Assembly (NCBI GenBank): GCA_025463965.1 | Contig: JAODBN010000211.1 | Location: 1-8,646, forward strand | From: Acidimicrobiaceae bacterium | GTDB taxonomy: Bacteria > Actinomycetota > Acidimicrobiia > Acidimicrobiales > Bog-793 | Direction of reading: 5' to 3' | Length of the DNA: 8,646 nt | Shown: positions 6,841 to 8,646 of the stretch, piece by piece | Numbering within the stretch: position 1 is the stretch's first letter | How the letters are laid out: each line of letters starts with the position of its first letter | Position numbers and translations under genes: made by a program | Notes under the pieces: model-generated | Database searches by the model: none | Told to the model about the DNA's origin: nothing | What the model saw: the letters and a program-made list of their open reading frames with translations, nothing else

Positions 6841-7833
6841 GTGCCCGCACTCCTCGAGGTACGGGACCTCCGGGTCGCCGTCGGCTCGGAGCACCACGCC
6901 GTCGAAGCGGTGCACGAGGTCTCGTTCGAGCTCGACCGCGGCGAGGCGCTGGCCCTCGTCGGCGAGTCCGGCTCAGGCAAGACGCTGACGTGCCTGGCGG
7001 TTGCGCGTCTGCTGCCTCAGGGGGTGGGTGTCTCAGGCGGTCGCGTCCTGTTCGAGGGCGAGGAGGTCCTCGACTTCGGGGCGCGCCGTCTGAGGCGCTG
7101 GCGGGGCCGGCGCCTCGGCTTCGTGTTCCAGGATCCGGCGATGGCACTCGACCCGCTCTTCAGCGTCGGCTCGCAGGTCGCGGAGACGATCCGCGCCCAC
7201 GGCTCGGCGAGCCGCCGCGAGGCGTGGTCGCGGGCGGTCGGGCTCCTCGAGGAGGTGGAGCTCCCCGACCCGGGTCGCCGTGCGCGGCTCTACCCCCACC
7301 AGCTCTCGGGTGGGATGAAGCAAAGGGTGGCGATCGCCATCGCGCTCGCCGCGTCGCCGGACGTGCTCGTCGCCGACGAGCCGACGACGGCGCTCGACGT
7401 CACGACCGAGGCGAGCGTGCTCGAGATGATCGCGAGGATCCGGCTCGAGCGGGGTCTCGCGCTCCTGCTCGTCACCCACGACCTCGCGGTGGCGTCCTCG
7501 AGCGCGGACCGGCTGTGCGTGATGTACGCCGGACGGATCGTCGAGGAGGGGACCTCCGGAGCGTGCGTCAGCCACCCCGGCCACCCCTACGCCGAGGCCC
7601 TCGTCGCCTGCGCTGAAGTCGCGCCGACCGGGAGGACGCGGCGGCTCCGCACGATCCCCGGCGCGGTGCCGGGGATCGGCGAGGACAAGGATTGCTGCGC
7701 CTTCGCATCCCGCTGCCCGTACGCCGAAGATCGGTGCCGGGAGAAGCGGCCGTCGCCTGTCGACACCGGTCACGGCTGGGCCGCGTGCTATCGCACCGAG
7801 CGCGAGCGCGACGCCGAGTGGGTGTCGCGATGA
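6841..7833 (+). CDS. dppD: Peptide/nickel-type ABC transporter ATP-binding protein, DppD family
   Basis: This 330-residue cytoplasmic ATPase is one of the two motor subunits. The GTG at 6841, six bases after the binding-protein stop, gives the family-typical MPALLEVRDLRV start. There is no well-spaced Shine-Dalgarno (AAGAGG is only two bases away), so translational coupling is likely. It has Walker A GESGSGKT (41-48), Q-loop FVFQDP, signature LSGGMKQR (155-162), Walker B VLVADEPT with D179-E180, and switch His H213 in THD. All catalytic elements are intact. The C-terminal oligopeptide-transporter extension carries C285/C286, C292 (SRCPYAEDRC), C299 and C316. This is the Cx5Cx6Cx16C pattern that binds a [4Fe-4S] cluster in characterised DppD proteins; the cluster is inferred here. 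The stop overlaps the ATPase F start as ATGA. Confidence 0.95.
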   Translation: MPALLEVRDLRVAVGSEHHAVEAVHEVSFELDRGEALALVGESGSGKTLTCLAVARLLPQGVGVSGGRVLFEGEEVLDFGARRLRRWRGRRLGFVFQDPAMALDPLFSVGSQVAETIRAHGSASRREAWSRAVGLLEEVELPDPGRRARLYPHQLSGGMKQRVAIAIALAASPDVLVADEPTTALDVTTEASVLEMIARIRLERGLALLLVTHDLAVASSSADRLCVMYAGRIVEEGTSGACVSHPGHPYAEALVACAEVAPTGRTRRLRTIPGAVPGIGEDKDCCAFASRCPYAEDRCREKRPSPVDTGHGWAACYRTERERDAEWVSR

Positions 7834-8646
7834 GCGCAGTCGAGGAGCCGAAGCTCGACCTCGAGCAGGTCTCGGTCACCTTCGGGCACGGCCGCGCGAT
7901 GGCGCTCGGCCGGCGCCAGCTCCGGGTGGCGGCGGTGCGGGAGGTCTCGCTCAAGCTCGCGAACCGCGAGGTCGTCGCCGTCGTCGGCGAGTCGGGCTCG
8001 GGCAAGACGACGCTCGGGCGCGTCGCGATCGGGGTCCAGCGGCCGACCGCCGGCGAGGTCCGCTTCTCCGGCCGACCGCTCGCCGACGAGCTCCACCGGG
8101 ACTTCAAGGGCACACGGCGGCGCCTGCAGGTCGTCGCGCAGAACCCGTACGACTCCCTCAACCCGTGGCTGCGGATCGGTCCGGCAATCGCGGAGCCGCT
8201 GATGGTCCACGGTCTCGCTGCTTCGCGGCCGGAGGCGCTCGAGCGGGCGCGGGCGCTTCTCGAGACGGTCGGCCTCGCGCCGGTGCTCGCCGAGCGCTAT
8301 CCGCGCGAGCTCTCCGGCGGGCAGCGCCAGCGGGTGGCGATCGCCCGGGCGCTCGCGCTCGAGCCGGAGGTGCTCGTGCTCGACGAGGTGACGAGCGCGC
8401 TCGACGTGTCTGTCCGGGGCCAGATCGTCAACCTGCTCTGGGACCTCGCCGAGCAGCGTGACGTCGCCTATCTGTTCATCACCCACGACCTGCACGTCGC
8501 GCGGGCGGTCGGGGAGCGCACGATCGTGATGCTCGCCGGCCGCGTGGTCGAGGAGGGGCCGACTGCCGAGGTCTTCGCGGACCCCCGCCATCCCTACACC
8601 CGCTCGCTGCTTACACGTCGGGCGCAGCTAGTTGGCGCGGCCGCAC
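7830..8646 (+). CDS. dppF: Peptide/nickel-type ABC transporter ATP-binding protein, DppF/OppF family, truncated by the right window edge
   Basis: The start ATG 7830 overlaps the dppD stop (ATGA). The frame is open to the window end, with 272 complete codons visible and no stop. It has Walker A GESGSGKT (53-60), Q-loop AQNPYDSLNP, signature LSGGQRQR (161-168), Walker B VLVLDE with D185-E186, and switch His H219 in ITHD. The residue after the Walker B Glu is Val (DEVTSALD) rather than the usual Pro. The partner's Q-loop is FQDP, and here it is AQNP. An insertion before Walker A (GRAMALGRRQLRVAA) is typical of OppF-type partners. The family ending HPYTRSLL is reached about 15 residues before the edge, so only a short C-terminal piece is missing and no cysteine cluster is visible. 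It pairs with DppD to drive import. Confidence 0.93.
   Translation, partial: MSAVEEPKLDLEQVSVTFGHGRAMALGRRQLRVAAVREVSLKLANREVVAVVGESGSGKTTLGRVAIGVQRPTAGEVRFSGRPLADELHRDFKGTRRRLQVVAQNPYDSLNPWLRIGPAIAEPLMVHGLAASRPEALERARALLETVGLAPVLAERYPRELSGGQRQRVAIARALALEPEVLVLDEVTSALDVSVRGQIVNLLWDLAEQRDVAYLFITHDLHVARAVGERTIVMLAGRVVEEGPTAEVFADPRHPYTRSLLTRRAQLVGAAA

Noticed and set aside
6591..7616. 341-codon plus-strand frame spanning the binding protein and DppD
   Set aside because: It is a shadow frame with Gly/Arg-rich noise and crosses two clearly assigned genes.
1..8646. CRISPR array, insertion sequence, tRNA or other mobile or RNA elements
   Set aside because: Reading through both strands showed no direct repeat array, transposase motif, terminal inverted repeats or tRNA-like fold. 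Coding genes fill nearly the whole window.

Overview
The window is a single, tightly packed, plus-strand gene cluster from a very GC-rich bacterium. Nearly every third codon position is G or C, GTG starts are common and the solute-binding protein has a twin-arginine type signal. This fits a high-GC actinobacterium, possibly an Acidimicrobiia- or Thermoleophilia-like lineage. The phylum is an inference from composition and gene style. No rRNA, tRNA or other phylogenetic marker is present.

Layout. (1) Bases 1-533 hold the C-terminal part of an isopropylmalate/homocitrate-synthase-like (HMGL/LeuA family) protein, cut by the left edge. (2) Bases 530-1090 hold a small HD-domain-like protein whose signature 'HD' reads 'MD'. 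(3) Bases 1087-3249 hold a hydantoinase/5-oxoprolinase subunit A (HyuA) family ATPase. (4) Bases 3246-8646 hold a complete-looking DppBCADF-type peptide/nickel-class ABC importer: permease B, permease C, substrate-binding protein, ATPase D with a cysteine-rich tail, and ATPase F, which is cut by the right edge.

The genes look like one transcription unit. Five of the seven junctions are 4-base ATGA/GTGA overlaps, one is a 6-base gap, and the only larger gap is 47 bases, in front of the binding-protein gene. No convincing promoter, terminator, repeat, mobile element, CRISPR array or RNA gene was seen.

Working model (inference). The importer brings in a small peptide-like or cyclic-amide compound. 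The HyuA-family ATPase opens or carboxylates it, probably with a HyuB partner encoded outside the window. The acyltransferase-like enzyme and the HD-like protein then act on the product. The substrate cannot be read from the sequence. Points worth a second look are the unusual pairing of LeuA-like, HD-like and HyuA proteins with a dedicated importer, the altered HD motif, the altered C-terminal motifs of the LeuA-like protein, the missing hyuB next to hyuA, a possible frameshift or stop-loss tail in permease C, and a Tat-type binding protein without a lipobox cysteine.
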